Assembly: GCA_033977485.1 (NCBI GenBank)
Contig: CM066990.1
Span: forward strand, 15,194,001 to 15,258,000
DNA from: Hydrangea macrophylla
Lineage: Eukaryota > Streptophyta > Magnoliopsida > Cornales > Hydrangeaceae
DNA length: 64,000 bases
Direction of reading: 5' to 3'
Positions 63,082 through 64,000 of the stretch are shown in pieces; the first letter of the stretch is position 1; every line of letters starts with the position of its first letter. The position numbers and the translations under genes were made by a program. The notes beneath the pieces were generated by a model. The model did no database searches, had not been told where the DNA came from, and saw only the letters and a program-made list of their open reading frames with translations.

Positions 63082-63127
63082 ATAACTCAGATTTCGAGGA
63101 CGAAATCCTGTAATAGGTGGTAGAAGA

Positions 63128-64000
63128 TGTAATGCCTGTAATTTCTCTACGTGCAATAATACGAGTTTTATGAATTTCTATATCTGGTCTATTATTATAT
63201 TAATATTTTATTTGTGTGACTGTATCAGTGTAATATAATTACTAATTAGACTATAATCACTGCACCGACTCGACCGTAATTTGACTTAACTTAGTCATGT
63301 ACCTGGACCCGAACATCAGAAATAATACCTGTCTGCACGTAAACCGAGATCGACACGCATAACGAGGAACTTATGCACGCAAACCGAGAAAGTAGCACAC
63401 AACCCAAGGTGGGCCCCACTTGGCCGGCCACATGGAAGCTACATGCAACCCCATTGACACATGTCACCACCCCATGTGACACTTGTCCACTTGTAGGACA
63501 CTTGTCCAAACATGCATACATGCATGTGACACCTAGCATAAGTCTTGCATTATTTAAGCTTCCATGCATATACATTTTTAGTTCTTTTAGACATTACAAT
63601 CTGCATTTAGAGAGGAAGTTAGGAGACTTGCATGTCCATGAGAAAAATAGAAGAGAAGAAAGAGGATTAGAAGAGGAGGAAGAAGAAGATTACATCACTT
63701 GAAGCTTGTGTCCAAGCTTCCTAAGCTCAAATCCAAAGCCCAAGCTCAATTTCAAGTTTAGGTGAGTATTCTAACTCACTTTAGAACCTATATAGTATGT
63801 AGTAATGTTTAGCAAGAGTTTGATGTTGTATTTTGAGGTTATATGCAACATGCAAGTCAAATCTTCAAATTTGGGAAGCTAAAACTTCCAGCAGAGTGTT
63901 GTTTAGTAAAACAAACATTTCGAGCAGTTCAAAAATGGGAATGAGGCTAGGTTTTTTTGGGGAGAAAGCTAACTCATATATCTACAAATAACTCTTCTAT
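63128..64000 (+). repeat. Tekay-1 3' LTR, first 873 bp
   Basis: It is identical, as far as I can read, to 55584-56456. It is preceded by GGTAGAAGA, a weak polypurine end. It continues past the window. Confidence 0.95.

Larger units (their letters stand above)
55584..64000 (+). mobile_element. Tekay-1 chromovirus (Tekay/Del-like), 3' LTR incomplete
   Basis: It has a 5' LTR (55584-58846), a Met-type primer site, a leader ORF remnant, a gag reduced to its zinc-knuckle end, a damaged protease, an intact RT and RNase H, a broken integrase, a chromodomain, and the start of the 3' LTR (63128). The 873 bp of 3' LTR in the window read identical to the 5' LTR, so the copy is very young although its proteins are defective. 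The integrase C-terminal chromodomain places it among Tekay/Del chromoviruses. Confidence 0.92.

Overview
The window is plant nuclear DNA made almost entirely of nested LTR retrotransposons. The evidence is plant-type chromovirus, Tat-clade and Copia polyproteins, Met-tRNA-type primer sites, 5-bp target duplications, spliceosomal GT-AG introns and plant-only domains (plant mobile domain, DUF7745-like, PF04195-like). I found no ordinary host gene, rRNA, tRNA or CRISPR array. The species cannot be named from this; a large-genome flowering plant is likely.

Left block (1-10743). An old Copia fragment (Copia-2, 9276-10502, minus) received Copia-1 (4825-9275, minus). Copia-1 received an Ogre-like LTR (2270-4824). 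That LTR received a Tat-type element of which only the 3' end survives (about 413-2269, sense plus). Bases 1-412 are a separate fragment rich in TCGATCGA palindromes.

Right block (10744-64000). A decayed chromovirus (Tekay-2, plus) is the host of three insertions. A 20.6-kb Ogre/Tat element (12752-33348, sense minus, target duplication CTCTG) sits in its 5' LTR. A 12.4-kb Tat element (34508-46943, sense minus, target duplication TATAT) sits between its leader ORF and gag. Copia-3 (49095-55583, plus) interrupts its reverse transcriptase. Copia-3 is itself interrupted by a second chromovirus (Tekay-1, from 55584, plus), whose 3' LTR runs off the window.

The most interesting content is the extra genes carried antisense by the two minus-strand Tat-clade elements. 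The Ogre element has a six-coding-exon plant-mobile-domain gene (17919-20092), with five phase-0 GT-AG introns plus a 5'-UTR intron, followed by a DUF7745-like gene. The Tat element has two related antisense genes (35630-36724 and the four-exon 37553-39697), each with its own G-box/TATA promoter and a shared 3' module. Because these genes lie opposite to the genomic RNA, their introns could survive reverse transcription. Other notable signals are a chain of hairpins in the Copia-3 LTR, clustered 14-bp palindromes in Copia-3, a 9 x 92-bp array in the Tekay-1 LTR, and Tekay-1's identical LTRs despite lost gag, protease and integrase functions.
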